Source: Roseiconus lacunae (GTDB lineage Bacteria > Planctomycetota > Planctomycetia > Pirellulales > Pirellulaceae). From it: a stretch of 64,000 nucleotides of DNA. The position numbers were made by a program, and so were the translations under genes. How positions within the stretch are numbered: the stretch's first letter is position 1; each line of letters opens with the position of its first letter. Shown here in pieces: positions 44,986-54,496 of the stretch. Location of the stretch: positions 186,001 through 250,000 of the forward strand of contig NZ_VSZO01000014.1 in the NCBI RefSeq assembly GCF_008312935.1. Reading direction: 5' to 3'. Below the pieces are notes generated by a model. It was given only the letters and a program-made list of their open reading frames with translations. It was not told the DNA's origin and did no database searches.

Positions 44986-46395
44986 ATGCGTCTTTCTCTT
45001 TTTACCGCAGTCTGCCTGTGTGTTGGAGTCATCTTTTCCGGCAACAGTCTGTCTGCCGATGAACTGCCTGATATTGTGGTTTATTTCGCCGACGACCTTT
45101 CGCAGCGTGATTGTTCGGTGTACGCCGATCGTGGCGTGAAAACTCCCGCGCTCGAAACCCTTGCGTCGCAGGGAATGACATTCACACACGCGTTCGTTGC
45201 CAGCCCGTCCTGTGCCCCCAGTCGCGCGGCGCTTCTGACAGGATTGATGCCGGCACGAAATGGTGCCGAAGAAAACCACACGTTCCCACATGACGACATC
45301 GATCGTCTCCCTCGACGACTTAACGAACTGGGCTACCAAACCGCCGCGTTTGGGAAAGTTGCTCACGGTTCTAGTGCTCCTCGATTCGGGTTCGAAGTTT
45401 CCGAGGGGGCAAAGGATATGCCCAAGTTACTGCAAAACGTGACGCGGTTCTTGGAACAGCGAACCGACTCACGCCCTCTAGCACTTTTCGTCGGAATCTC
45501 GAATCCGCATGTCCCATGGCCTAATCAGTCCGATATTGACCCTGCCCAGATAGCCTTGCCGCCGACGTTCGTTGATACCCCGCGGACTCGTGTTCAACGC
45601 TCGCGTTACTTACAGGAAGTTGCCGACTTGGATCGTTTGCTTGGTAACTTGCGGTCGCTTACCGCTAAGCACCTCGATGACGATCCGATCTTTCTGTTTT
45701 CCAGTGATCATGGGGCGCAGTTCCCACTGGGCAAGTGGACGCTCTACGACGAAGGCACTCGCGTGCCATTAATTGTTTCATGGCCCGGAAAGATCAAACC
45801 CAATAGTACCACCGACGCGATGGTCAGTTGGGTCGATCTACTACCGACACTAATCGACCTCGCCGGCGGGGACACCCTCAACGAGATCGACGGTCGTAGT
45901 TTTGCGAGTGTTCTTCGCGGCGAAACGAACTCCCACCGCGAATTGATCTTCACGACTCATAGCGGTGATCGAAAAATGAATGTCTATCCGATTCGTTCGG
46001 TACGCGATCAACGTTTCAAGTACATCCGCAACATCCATCCCGAGTTTGCCTTCACGACACACATCGATCTGTTGCTTCGCGAAACATCCGGGGATTACTT
46101 CATCGAATGGAAGGATCTTGCAAAAACAGATTCGGGCGCGGCGGCGGCACTCGCGAGACATCACGGGCGACCAGCCGAAGAGCTATATGATCTTGAAAAT
46201 GATCCCTACGAACAAAACAATCTGATCGGCGATCCGTCGCTCGCGTCGAAACAACGACAACTCACGTCGGCGCTTGACGCATGGATTGATCGGCAAGGCG
46301 ATCAGTTAACGGTCTTTCACGAACCACTCATGCTCGACGCACCCGCGACTTGGGTGCCTCGCCAGGCAACGAAGGCAAAGCCAAAGAAAAAATAG
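44986..46395 (+). CDS. Exported sulfatase (Cys-type), iduronate-2-sulfatase-like
   Basis: The ATG at 44986 begins a short clean signal peptide (LFTAVCLCVGVIFSGNSLSA), giving 469 residues; an upstream in-frame ATG at 44926 would add 20 residues without features. Mature sequence starts DIVVYFADDLSQRDCSVYA, carrying the metal-binding Asp pair. The formylglycine motif CAPSR begins at Cys76 and is followed by LLTGLMPARNG. FGKVAHG and SSDHGAQFPLGKWTLYDEG are the later active-site segments. The C-terminus ELYDLENDPYEQNNL is the usual sulfatase closing motif. It ends convergent with the DUF1501 gene; a copy of an intergenic repeat lies between. Substrate unknown. Confidence 0.93.
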   Translation: MRLSLFTAVCLCVGVIFSGNSLSADELPDIVVYFADDLSQRDCSVYADRGVKTPALETLASQGMTFTHAFVASPSCAPSRAALLTGLMPARNGAEENHTFPHDDIDRLPRRLNELGYQTAAFGKVAHGSSAPRFGFEVSEGAKDMPKLLQNVTRFLEQRTDSRPLALFVGISNPHVPWPNQSDIDPAQIALPPTFVDTPRTRVQRSRYLQEVADLDRLLGNLRSLTAKHLDDDPIFLFSSDHGAQFPLGKWTLYDEGTRVPLIVSWPGKIKPNSTTDAMVSWVDLLPTLIDLAGGDTLNEIDGRSFASVLRGETNSHRELIFTTHSGDRKMNVYPIRSVRDQRFKYIRNIHPEFAFTTHIDLLLRETSGDYFIEWKDLAKTDSGAAAALARHHGRPAEELYDLENDPYEQNNLIGDPSLASKQRQLTSALDAWIDRQGDQLTVFHEPLMLDAPATWVPRQATKAKPKKK

Positions 46396-46440
46396 TTCGG
46401 CTACGTATTCGGGCTTCGTCGTCATTTAAAACGAGGGTGA

Positions 46441-46490
46441 GCCGATTGGCGTTTGCCACGGCTTCCGTACAGCAGCCGGGCCCATGCACG
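46441..46490 (-). repeat. Intergenic repeat copy (family R1, reversed)
   Basis: This stretch begins GCCGATTGGCGTTTGCCACG and matches, in reverse orientation, the repeats at 57773-57828 and 57900-57953, with about 35 or more of 50 positions identical by eye. It lies between two convergent genes. Confidence 0.55.
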
Positions 46491-46537
46491 CAGAATCGCT
46501 GATAAGCCGCATTCAATCATCCAGTCTAGACGGAACA

Positions 46538-47782
46538 CTAACTAGTCTTTGTCCCAAACAGTTCTAGGGGCGAGAAGTTGCCGTTCAAAATGGCTTCGCT
46601 CTCGCATTCCAGCCAATCCTGTAGGACGGTCGCGTAAACGGACCGAAAGTCCGTGTGGTGCTTCAGGTCACCTTGGTCTAAATCGGTCAGGCTAGGGATT
46701 TCGCCAATTTCACCGACGCGAATTTTTCCGCCGGCAAAGAAAACCGGGGCCGCCGTTCCGTGGTCAGTCCCGTCGCTTGCATTTTCGGCAACCCGCCGCC
46801 CAAATTCGCTGAAACACATCACCAACACCCGATCAGCCTCCCCGCGACCTTGCAAGTCATTGATGAAGGCTTCGGTCGCATCGCCGACTTCACGCAACAG
46901 AGCGGCGTGCGCGTCCGGCTGATTCGCGTGGGTGTCAAACCCGTCCAAGCGGACATAGTACACGCGAGTCTGGAGCTTTGACGCGATCAGGCTAGCGACC
47001 GTCCGTAGTTTTTCTGCTAGCGGGGTTTTGGGGTAAGTGGAGTTTTCGGGGATCTGTTTCCGAGTCTCTTCCATTCGCTTGCTGGTCGAGATCGCCGACG
47101 AGGTGCTGCTTTGGATGAAGCGAAGCAGATCGTTATCAGCAGGTGCAGGTGTCGCGGCGATTGATTCGATGGCATCGGAAAGATTAACGCTCTGATTACT
47201 TCGAAGGCGAAACTGTTGAAGTGATTGAATCGAAGGCACCCTAATCTCGCGTGACATCAACGCGAATGGCTGCTGTTCGCGTCCCAGATGAAGTGCCGGC
47301 GGATCATTGCTGCCTTGTCGTGGGAGGGATTCGAGAAATCGGCCGACCCAGCCATCGATCCGCGATTGATCTTTACGTTGGCATGAGTGCCAAATGTCCA
47401 TCGATTCAAAGTGCGATCGGTTAGGGTTGGGGTACCCGACACCGTGGACGATCGACAGCATGCCTTTTTCGAGCAGCGAAGCGAAGCCCGTTAGTGCCGG
47501 ATGAAATCCACGATCGGAGTTGATCGCCAGACACTGCTGGCGGTCGATACGCAGGTTGGGGCGAGCCTTTCGATACTCGTCATCAGAGTGTGGGATGATT
47601 GTATTGAGCCCATCATTTCCACCGGCTAGTTCGATGACCACCAAGATATTTTGGTCTGCCTTGGACTGTTCGGCGGCGTTGCATAAAACGGCAGGGCAAA
47701 CCACATCGTGATGCAGCGATAATGCTGCCGATGATGCGATCCCGGTGCGGAGTAATTTGCGACGAGTGAAAGTCGAGTTCAT
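46538..47782 (-). CDS. DUF1501 protein with twin-arginine-like leader
   Basis: A 414-residue DUF1501 protein. The leader TRRKLLRTGIASSAALSLHHDVV contains an RRK motif, consistent with Tat export. Family features are ILVVIELAGGNDGLNTIIP near the N-terminus, a YYVRLDGFDTHANQ segment, VLVMCFSEFGRRVAENASDGTDHG and VFFAGGKI. It differs in detail from the DUF1501 protein at 4337-5647: the SEFGRR and DHG motifs are conserved, the rest is divergent. Its ATG overlaps the stop of the DUF1800 gene as ATGA. Function unknown; this subtype normally pairs with DUF1800. Confidence 0.92.
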   Translation of the reverse strand: MNSTFTRRKLLRTGIASSAALSLHHDVVCPAVLCNAAEQSKADQNILVVIELAGGNDGLNTIIPHSDDEYRKARPNLRIDRQQCLAINSDRGFHPALTGFASLLEKGMLSIVHGVGYPNPNRSHFESMDIWHSCQRKDQSRIDGWVGRFLESLPRQGSNDPPALHLGREQQPFALMSREIRVPSIQSLQQFRLRSNQSVNLSDAIESIAATPAPADNDLLRFIQSSTSSAISTSKRMEETRKQIPENSTYPKTPLAEKLRTVASLIASKLQTRVYYVRLDGFDTHANQPDAHAALLREVGDATEAFINDLQGRGEADRVLVMCFSEFGRRVAENASDGTDHGTAAPVFFAGGKIRVGEIGEIPSLTDLDQGDLKHHTDFRSVYATVLQDWLECESEAILNGNFSPLELFGTKTS

Positions 47783-49152
47783 GACAACTGAAACTCCGGA
47801 AGTGAACCAAGGAGGTGCAATGCGTCTGCAAATCCCGATTGACCGGTCGTAGAATTGTTCTTGGCGATCGCATGAACACGATCACGTGCGGACGTTGGCA
47901 AACGTGTTGCGAAAAGCAGGGGTTCAACAAAGTCGATCAGATCGTCGATCCGCCGAACGTCATGACCCGCCAGGTACTCCTCGAGTGATCGCTTCCCGAA
48001 TCGGGATTTTTTATGATCGAGGATTTGTCGAACGAGGTTGGCCCGCCCGACGAGTGTCGAAGAATTGATCCACGCTCTTCCGCCATCCCAACCTTTGACA
48101 CTGGGCGGATGATATAACCCCTGTCCCAAGTTCGAGATTGACTTGGTGACCATGTAGTTGTCTGTAGAGCCTTCGAACGCGCTCAAAAAGTCAAGTGCGT
48201 ATTCCACCGGCGAGCGAATTTTTGAGGCGCGGGCATGGGACGAAAAAAAGAGATTGCTACCTAAGATTCGACGTACCGTTGGGGCAATTTGCAAATCGTC
48301 CTCACGCATCTTTTCGGCTAACGGTTCGATGACTGATGGTGACAAGAGAAGTTCATCGGCGACAAAGAAGCGGACAAGTTTGGAGCACAGAAACATCGCC
48401 GCGGCGTCTTGATCGGCGATGATTCGGACCGCATCTTCGCCTCCGAAATCGCCAGACTGGCCAAGAAAAGCCTTGGTTCCGTTGTCATGTTGGTATCGAT
48501 TAAACCGAAACCGTTTACGTTTGATTTCCCAGCCTGTGAAACAACGCGCGATTTCACGGATATCCGTTTCGGTGTAGTTGCCTTCGCCGAGGCAAAATAG
48601 CTCCATGATCTCACGGGCATAGTTTTCGTTCGGATGCGATTTTCGGTTTGTTGCCGAGTCGAGATAGATCAGCATTGCGGGGTCGCGTGAAATGCCGAGT
48701 AACAACTCGCGAAAGTGACCGAGCGCGTTTTGACGGAGCAGCGCATTTTGTTGCTGCATCAATGAAGCGTCCTGAACCTTTGACGCACTGGTGGCGAAAT
48801 GTCCGTGCCAGAATAAGGTCATCTTTTCTAGCAAGGGACTTGGTGTCGCCTGCATGCGGTACAACCAGCCAGCGGCAAGCTGATCTAGGCTGCCACTCGC
48901 GGTGGCTGCACCAGCCAAAAGGTCCATTTCCGAGTCAAATCGATCCGTTCCGCCTTGAAGTTCTGTCACCGAAACAAAGGTGTTGGAAAACCCTTCTTGA
49001 ACAGCCGTTTGAAGTCGCGTCGCATTTGGGGCGAAACCACTGCGCCGTAGGAGGTGCGACGCGGTTCTGGCGTCCCAAGGTTGGTCGTCGGAAGGCGTGT
49101 AGGGCTCCCAAGCCCATTGTGGATCGATCATCACGTGACTAGAAGTTGGCAT
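47779..49152 (-). CDS. DUF1800 protein
   Basis: A 457-residue DUF1800 protein. Typical segments: the N-terminal HLLRRSGFAPN, MTLFWHGHFATS, DSATNRKSHPNENYAREIMELFCLGEGNYTE with the strongly conserved ENYAREIMELF core, REIARCFTGWEI, and PPSVKGWDGGRAWINSSTL. No signal peptide is obvious. DUF1800 and DUF1501 proteins are coupled genes in many bacteria; here the start of the DUF1501 gene overlaps this stop. The gene begins 30 bases after the end of the secreted hypothetical protein on the same strand, so a three-gene operon is likely. Function unknown. Confidence 0.92.
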   Translation of the reverse strand: MPTSSHVMIDPQWAWEPYTPSDDQPWDARTASHLLRRSGFAPNATRLQTAVQEGFSNTFVSVTELQGGTDRFDSEMDLLAGAATASGSLDQLAAGWLYRMQATPSPLLEKMTLFWHGHFATSASKVQDASLMQQQNALLRQNALGHFRELLLGISRDPAMLIYLDSATNRKSHPNENYAREIMELFCLGEGNYTETDIREIARCFTGWEIKRKRFRFNRYQHDNGTKAFLGQSGDFGGEDAVRIIADQDAAAMFLCSKLVRFFVADELLLSPSVIEPLAEKMREDDLQIAPTVRRILGSNLFFSSHARASKIRSPVEYALDFLSAFEGSTDNYMVTKSISNLGQGLYHPPSVKGWDGGRAWINSSTLVGRANLVRQILDHKKSRFGKRSLEEYLAGHDVRRIDDLIDFVEPLLFATRLPTSARDRVHAIAKNNSTTGQSGFADALHLLGSLPEFQLS

Positions 49153-49182
49153 CGGATGAATTCCTGTGCAATTGAATGCTCG

Positions 49183-50940
49183 CTATTCGGCATCGACTCC
49201 CACGCGGAACGTTAGCTTCAGTGTTTTGTCTTCGTGCACCAATCGAGCGGATGCAGAAGAAAGAAATCCGACGGTATCGAGAATCAGCCCGATTACCGAT
49301 TCAGCTTCCTCTTTGGAGTGGCCTTCTTCGAGCATATTCTGGGCGACCAATTGAGCCCGGTTGTCGGCCAACACTTGCTGCAATACATCGGCGGAGATTT
49401 CGGCCGAAACGTTCGCGTTTGGATGATTCGTTGGCCAGTCGGAATGCTTGGTCAAAATCCTGGCTAAATCGGTCGTGCTTGACAGAATAAACCGCTCGTC
49501 AGCAAATCCGATTGTCGGCGAAAAGTTAAAGATGATTTTCGCATGAGTCGAGTCGGCTGCATCCTGTTCTGGGACATAGCGACTGATCACGAGTTGCGAC
49601 CTGTCACTGAATTTTTCCATGTCGAGTTCTAGTTGATTCAGACCCTCCTGGGCTCCGACCACGTTGAAGAAGCCGACCACACTTTGAAACGTTCTCCGAA
49701 AATCACGAGAGACTTTTTGTGGATCCTTCATCGTCATGATCAATGCAAACGCGGGGAGTTTGATCGCCGGCTGGGGCAATTGATCGGAGTAGTTCTGGCG
49801 AACGGCGATCAGTCCGATTTCTGGATTGATCGCGCCCAAGATGTCTTCGCCGAAGTCACGACCCGCGAAAATCGTGGTGAGCGTCGCATCGGCCTTGGCA
49901 AATTCATCATTGATCCGTTCGTCGAATAGGTCACCTGCACGCATCCAAAGCTCAGCGAGGTTCCGATGGGTGCTGATTTCCAGTAGCTCCTGGTCAATGA
50001 CCGGCAGTGCCGGGCCAGTTCCGCTCGCGCCGGGGCCAAAGTAATACTCACGTCTTTCAGGGATCCAGTCGGCTTCAAACGGAACCGCAAAATGAAGCTC
50101 AAGCCCGGATTGATCCAGATTCACCCCGGCCGATCCGTACGGTGTCCTCGCGAGTGCCGATTGAATCCCTCCGACCATCAACTCGACCAAGGGATTATCG
50201 ATCTGGCCGGCAAACAATTTGGGGACTAATTCCCGTTTGCGAATCGTTTCAAGATGAACGAACCCCCATCCATTCGATCGATTGCTACGAGCCTTGAGGG
50301 CGTCGGAAAACGTGTCGTCGTCAGCGAGAGAGAGTCCCGATCCGTCAATCATGCGATCCAAGACGGCTCGGCCGAGGTCAGAACTGTTGGTGATCAGTAC
50401 GTGGCCCGCGCACGCTGCGACACGTAGATCGTCCCGTCGAAAGGCTTTCACGCCTCGGTACTCAACTTGCTGGACGTCGGCTGTTTTCTCCAGGCTGGCG
50501 ATCATCATCACCTTCTCGACAAACGATTGGGCGATGTGGTCGTCACGCGCCGCGAGGATCAACGCCACGCCTTTCGTATCCAAGTCGACCGCGAAGGCAA
50601 TCCCGTTTTCGGTAATCGATTCAAGTGCCTCTCGCCATGGCATGCCGAACAAGCCTTCGGCCAACCCAACCCCGGCTTGAAACTTGCGATAGTCTTCGGT
50701 TTGCTTGAGCATCTCGACGGGGAGCAATTGCTCAAGCCGCTGACGTAGCGGATGATCAAGAATTGTCGAATAAACCTGCACCGGGTCCGCGAGCTCCGCG
50801 TACACCAACGTTGATGGAGGGAGGAATCGCGATGCGACTGTGGCGTTTTCCGCGGCGGCGAGTTTAGGCCATCCGGCTAGGATCACGCAGATCGCAACGC
50901 CAAACCAACCGATTTCACGCACGAAGTTTCGTTGTGACAT
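49183..50940 (-). CDS. Secreted hypothetical protein, DUF3352-like
   Basis: The ATG at 50940 precedes a signal peptide (WFGVAICVILAGWPKLAAAENA) and gives 585 residues; a TTG at 50985 would add 15 residues. The mature part starts RFLPPSTLVYAELADPVQVYSTIL, the style of DUF3352-type planctomycete proteins, which have repeated domains of the LPPxTLVYAEL kind. It contains repeated alternating strand and helix units with VLITNSSDLGRAVLDRM and FILSSTTDLARILTKH as two similar halves, which suggests an internal duplication. No catalytic motif was recognised. It lies between the methionine genes and the DUF1800/DUF1501 pair, all on the minus strand. Confidence 0.7.
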   Translation of the reverse strand: MSQRNFVREIGWFGVAICVILAGWPKLAAAENATVASRFLPPSTLVYAELADPVQVYSTILDHPLRQRLEQLLPVEMLKQTEDYRKFQAGVGLAEGLFGMPWREALESITENGIAFAVDLDTKGVALILAARDDHIAQSFVEKVMMIASLEKTADVQQVEYRGVKAFRRDDLRVAACAGHVLITNSSDLGRAVLDRMIDGSGLSLADDDTFSDALKARSNRSNGWGFVHLETIRKRELVPKLFAGQIDNPLVELMVGGIQSALARTPYGSAGVNLDQSGLELHFAVPFEADWIPERREYYFGPGASGTGPALPVIDQELLEISTHRNLAELWMRAGDLFDERINDEFAKADATLTTIFAGRDFGEDILGAINPEIGLIAVRQNYSDQLPQPAIKLPAFALIMTMKDPQKVSRDFRRTFQSVVGFFNVVGAQEGLNQLELDMEKFSDRSQLVISRYVPEQDAADSTHAKIIFNFSPTIGFADERFILSSTTDLARILTKHSDWPTNHPNANVSAEISADVLQQVLADNRAQLVAQNMLEEGHSKEEAESVIGLILDTVGFLSSASARLVHEDKTLKLTFRVGVDAE

Positions 50941-51062
50941 ACTGGCGAATCGAAGAGAGGCAGAATCAGCAGAACGCTCACGCAAGCGAGTGAGCTTCCT
51001 ACAGTTTTACCTGAATCGTTCGCGTGGAGTTTCGCAGCGGCGATCAGATTCCTTCAGAAAAG

Positions 51063-52838
51063 CTAGACGGCGGCAATCACTAGGATCGCGGTATCCGCGT
51101 TAAGGTTGGGGTCCTGATCCGCCCGAACCTGTTCTCCCGTCGACGCGTTGAAATAGTACTCGTTGACCAGACGGATCTGTTTTTGCCGACAGAGGTCATG
51201 AACGTCTGCGATCGAAGGGAAGCGTCGGTTTGGCGTGTTATACCATTCGTAGCCAAATTCACCGGGAGCTTTCGGAGACCGGCCGCGGATGACGTAGTCT
51301 TCACGCAGTTCGCGGTAAGCGAAATTTGGAAAGCTAACGATCGCCCGACTCCCGACGCGTAGCATTTCGTCGAACAACATTTCCACGTTCGCGACTGCTT
51401 GGAGGGTTGCGCTGAGTACGACGACGTCGAATTGGTTGTCGATGAAAGCCGGTAGTCCTTCGTTTAAGTCGTAGTCAATGATGTTCAGGCCGCGACTGCC
51501 CGCTTTCAAGATGCCGGATTGGGCGACTTCGACGCCGACTAACTTTTGATGTCCGCGGCGTTTTAGTTCGGCGAGCAAGTGGCCATCGCCACACCCTAAA
51601 TCTAATACCGACGCGGACTCGGGGATTTCGTCAAGGATCAACGATTCGACCATCGAGATTTGGTGCGGTTCTTGATCAAGGTCGCCCAGTCGGGCTTGGA
51701 TCAGCGGCGCATACTGACGGATATCCTCGTTGATCAAGAAAGAATCATGGCCGCGTGGCGAAGTGATTTCCGCATACGTGACGGACTTGTCGAGTGCCGT
51801 CAAGGCGTTGACCATGTCGCGCGACTGCCGGGGTGTGAATAACCAATCGCTGCTGAAACTTACTAATAGAAACTCACACTCGGCGTCGCCAAAGGTTTCC
51901 ATCAACTGCAGTCGACTGGAACCGAGATCGAACAGATCCATCGCCATTGTGATCGTGACGTAACTGTTCGCGTCGAACCTTGTAGTAAACTTTTGACCTT
52001 GGTGGGCGAGATAGGATCCAATGCTAAAACGTTGTTCGAAGCTAGTCGCGATTTCACGCGGGTCGTGTCGATCTGATTCAAACTTCTTTTCCATCACCTC
52101 GGTCGATAGATAGGTGATGTGCCCCAGCATGCGGGCGATCGCCAAACCGGTGTCGGGGCGGCGCGGTTTGTCATAGTATTGCCCACCGTAAAAGTGTGGG
52201 TCGGTTTGAATCGCGTTGCGGCCGATCACATCAAACCCGAGTGCCTGACTGGTCAGTCGGGGGCTGGACGCGATGATGACGCACACGTCGGTGCACCGTG
52301 GAAAACGCGACACCCAGCTCATCGCTTGATGCCCACCGAGGGAACCGCCGATGATCGCTCGCCAACGAAAGATCCCAAGGTGATCGGCCAGTTGCTTTTG
52401 AACCGTGACCATGTCGCCGATCGTGATTTGCGGAAAATCGGCGCCAAAGGGTTTTCCAGTTTCTGGATTGATGTCGCCCGGCCCGGTCGTACCGCGGCAG
52501 CCTCCGAGAACGTTGGGGCAAACAACAAAGAAACGGTCGGTATCGATCGGTTTACCGGGGCCGATCAAATCATCCCACCAGCCCGGATCGTCTTGGGGAT
52601 CGTGGCGGGCGGCGTGCGAGTCTCCCGAAAGCGCATGACAAACCAAGACGGCATTGCTGGCGTCTTGGTTGAGGGTTCCCCAGGTTTCATACGCGCATCG
52701 AACAGCCTGCAGCCGTCCACCAAGTTCCAGTCCAATGTCATCGTCGAAGACGATTTGCTGAGCATGGATCAGCGGCCCGGCGACACGGTTGTCGTCGGTA
52801 CTCTCGAACGATCGGCGATCGGCAGCCTTCTCGGTCAC
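51063..52838 (-). CDS. metXW: Fused homoserine O-acetyltransferase (MetX) and MetW
   Basis: A 591-residue fusion. Residues 1 to about 385 are MetX, an alpha/beta-hydrolase that acylates homoserine: the oxyanion-region [25 protein letters not shown], nucleophile Ser166 in GGSLGGHQ, Asp331 in SDWLFTP and His364 in PRGHDSFL. Residues about 395-591 are MetW, a methyltransferase-like protein with the SAM-motif [12 protein letters not shown] (411-422), [13 protein letters not shown] and [19 protein letters not shown]. In many bacteria metX and metW are adjacent separate genes and MetW is needed for activity; here they are joined in one frame without a stop. Start is GTG overlapping the metY stop as GTGA. 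This is the second gene of the met operon. Confidence 0.95.
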   Translation of the reverse strand: MTEKAADRRSFESTDDNRVAGPLIHAQQIVFDDDIGLELGGRLQAVRCAYETWGTLNQDASNAVLVCHALSGDSHAARHDPQDDPGWWDDLIGPGKPIDTDRFFVVCPNVLGGCRGTTGPGDINPETGKPFGADFPQITIGDMVTVQKQLADHLGIFRWRAIIGGSLGGHQAMSWVSRFPRCTDVCVIIASSPRLTSQALGFDVIGRNAIQTDPHFYGGQYYDKPRRPDTGLAIARMLGHITYLSTEVMEKKFESDRHDPREIATSFEQRFSIGSYLAHQGQKFTTRFDANSYVTITMAMDLFDLGSSRLQLMETFGDAECEFLLVSFSSDWLFTPRQSRDMVNALTALDKSVTYAEITSPRGHDSFLINEDIRQYAPLIQARLGDLDQEPHQISMVESLILDEIPESASVLDLGCGDGHLLAELKRRGHQKLVGVEVAQSGILKAGSRGLNIIDYDLNEGLPAFIDNQFDVVVLSATLQAVANVEMLFDEMLRVGSRAIVSFPNFAYRELREDYVIRGRSPKAPGEFGYEWYNTPNRRFPSIADVHDLCRQKQIRLVNEYYFNASTGEQVRADQDPNLNADTAILVIAAV

Positions 52839-54145
52839 GATGCGGTGGCGGCCGCCAGAGCTTGTTTAAGATCGTCGATGATATCTTCGGCGTCTTCGAT
52901 TCCGATTGACATCCGGATGTATTCGGGGACCACACCCGCACGGCGCTGCTCGTCTTCGGAAAGCTGTTGGTGCGTCGTGCTTGCCGGGTGAATGACCAAG
53001 GTTTTGGCGTCGCCAATGTTCGCCAAGTGCGAGCAAAGTTTACAAGAGTTGATGAACTTTTTGCCCGCTTCCATTCCGCCTTTGATCCCGAAACCAAGGA
53101 TCGCCCCTTGGCCATCGGTCAGGTACTGTTGGGCGCGGTCATAATCCTTGTGTGATTTCAGGCCGGGATAGTTCACCCATTCGACCGCATCGCTGGATTC
53201 AAGAAATTCGGCAATTTTCATGGCGTTCTCGCAGTGGCGTGGCATCCGTAGATGCAACGTTTCGAGTCCTTGCAAGAACAGGAATGCCGCAAATGGGCTC
53301 ATCGCCGCGCCGGTGTCGCGTAGCCAGTGCGTACGAATGTGAACCAAATAGGAAATGTTGCCCATCGGGCGGAGGTGTTCTTCGAAGACGGCACCGTGGT
53401 ACGAAGGAGACGGGCCACAGAATTCCGGCCACTTGTCCGGGTTATCTGCCCACTTGAAATTCCCGCTGTCGACGATCGCGCCTCCGATATGAACACCGTG
53501 GCCACCGAGGAACTTCGTCGTGCTGTAGATCACGATGTCGATGCCATGTTCGATCGGACGCAGCAGCATCGGCGTCATCACGGTGTTGTCGCACAGTACG
53601 GGCAACGGACCGTGCGGAGCGGAGTGGGCCGCGTCGGCGATCGCTTTAAAATCCGGCACATCGTTTTTGGGGTTACCAATCGATTCCATGTAAACCAGTC
53701 GCGTGTTCTCGTCGACAAGTTCGTGAATCTTCTCGGGTTCGTTGGGGTCGAAAAAGCGAACTTCGATTCCCAAGCTTTTCAAGGTTTGCGTAAACAACGT
53801 CCACGTTCCGCCATAGAGCGACGTGCTACTGACGATGTTCTGCCCGCTGTGGGCAAGGGTAAGGACGGCGGCCGTGATCGCCGCCTGTCCCGAGGCGAAG
53901 CATAGCCCGGTCACGCCTCCGTCGAGTGCCGCCAGACGCTTTTCCAAGACGTCGACAGTCGGATTCATCAAGCGGCTATAGATATTGCCGAACTCGGCCA
54001 AGCCAAACAACGCCGCCGCGTGATCGGTGTCATTGAACGTGTAGCTGGTCGTCGCGTAGATCGGCACCGCGCGACTGTTGGTCGTTGGGTCGGGTTCCTG
54101 ACCGGCGTGAAGTGACAACGTTCCGCGTCGAAGTTGATCGCTCAT
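52835..54145 (-). CDS. metY: O-acetylhomoserine sulfhydrylase (aminocarboxypropyltransferase)
   Basis: A 436-residue PLP enzyme of the Cys/Met metabolism family. It joins O-acetylhomoserine and sulfide to homocysteine, using the product of the fused MetX next to it. Motifs: [12 protein letters not shown] and [10 protein letters not shown] at the N-terminus, [42 protein letters not shown], and the PLP-binding lysine at residue 211 in [10 protein letters not shown]. The length and [13 protein letters not shown] segment fit MetY rather than MetB or MetC. It is first in the operon, followed by metXW with a GTGA overlap. Confidence 0.96.
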   Translation of the reverse strand: MSDQLRRGTLSLHAGQEPDPTTNSRAVPIYATTSYTFNDTDHAAALFGLAEFGNIYSRLMNPTVDVLEKRLAALDGGVTGLCFASGQAAITAAVLTLAHSGQNIVSSTSLYGGTWTLFTQTLKSLGIEVRFFDPNEPEKIHELVDENTRLVYMESIGNPKNDVPDFKAIADAAHSAPHGPLPVLCDNTVMTPMLLRPIEHGIDIVIYSTTKFLGGHGVHIGGAIVDSGNFKWADNPDKWPEFCGPSPSYHGAVFEEHLRPMGNISYLVHIRTHWLRDTGAAMSPFAAFLFLQGLETLHLRMPRHCENAMKIAEFLESSDAVEWVNYPGLKSHKDYDRAQQYLTDGQGAILGFGIKGGMEAGKKFINSCKLCSHLANIGDAKTLVIHPASTTHQQLSEDEQRRAGVVPEYIRMSIGIEDAEDIIDDLKQALAAATAS

Positions 54146-54496
54146 GGATATTCTTTCGGGAAGGAGAGAGCTTTGTCGTGATCCGTCGCCGGCGAGTTAG
54201 GGTGACGCCGAAATAGGGAAACATCACCGACACAGCAACCTTGCCGACACGAGGGCGGATCGAACCGAGCGCTTGAGTTTAAAAGACCGAGCACTGATCG
54301 GCGAGTGGGGGGAGACGATCCCTGCCGGACCAGGTCTCAACCCCCGCATAGAATTGCGATCGCCCCGAAAGTGCGGTGAAGTCGTCCGGAAAATCAGACG
54401 TGACAGCCGGACGACGCCGGTCAACGTCGTTCGGCTAAGCCAAAAATCGGATCGGAACCCAGCACTTGGCAGAATTTCTTGGCGCAATCGACCGTG
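54146..54496. other. Leader region of the metY-metXW operon
   Basis: About 350 bases upstream of metY on its strand. I checked for SAM-I, SAM-II and SAM-IV riboswitch core sequences and recognised none. A hairpin at 54381-54415 is listed separately. No other element found. Confidence 0.4.
54381..54415 (-). terminator. Hairpin downstream of the oxidoreductase gene
   Basis: Perfect nine-base arms GTCGTCCGG (54381-54389) and CCGGACGAC (54407-54415) with a 17-base loop, about 80 bases after the stop codon of the minus-strand oxidoreductase gene and before the metY leader. No T-run follows, so termination strength is uncertain. Confidence 0.35.

Noticed and set aside
52119-52991. 290-codon plus-strand open frame antisense to the metY/metXW junction
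   Set aside because: It is fully antisense to two well-supported enzymes and has no recognisable domain; such long shadow frames are common here because of third-position GC bias.
53327-53905. 192-codon plus-strand frame inside metY
   Set aside because: Antisense shadow of the metY gene with no family similarity.
54146-54496. SAM riboswitch upstream of metY
   Set aside because: Methionine operons often carry one, but none of the SAM-I, SAM-II or SAM-IV core sequences was recognised in this leader; a covariance-model search would decide.
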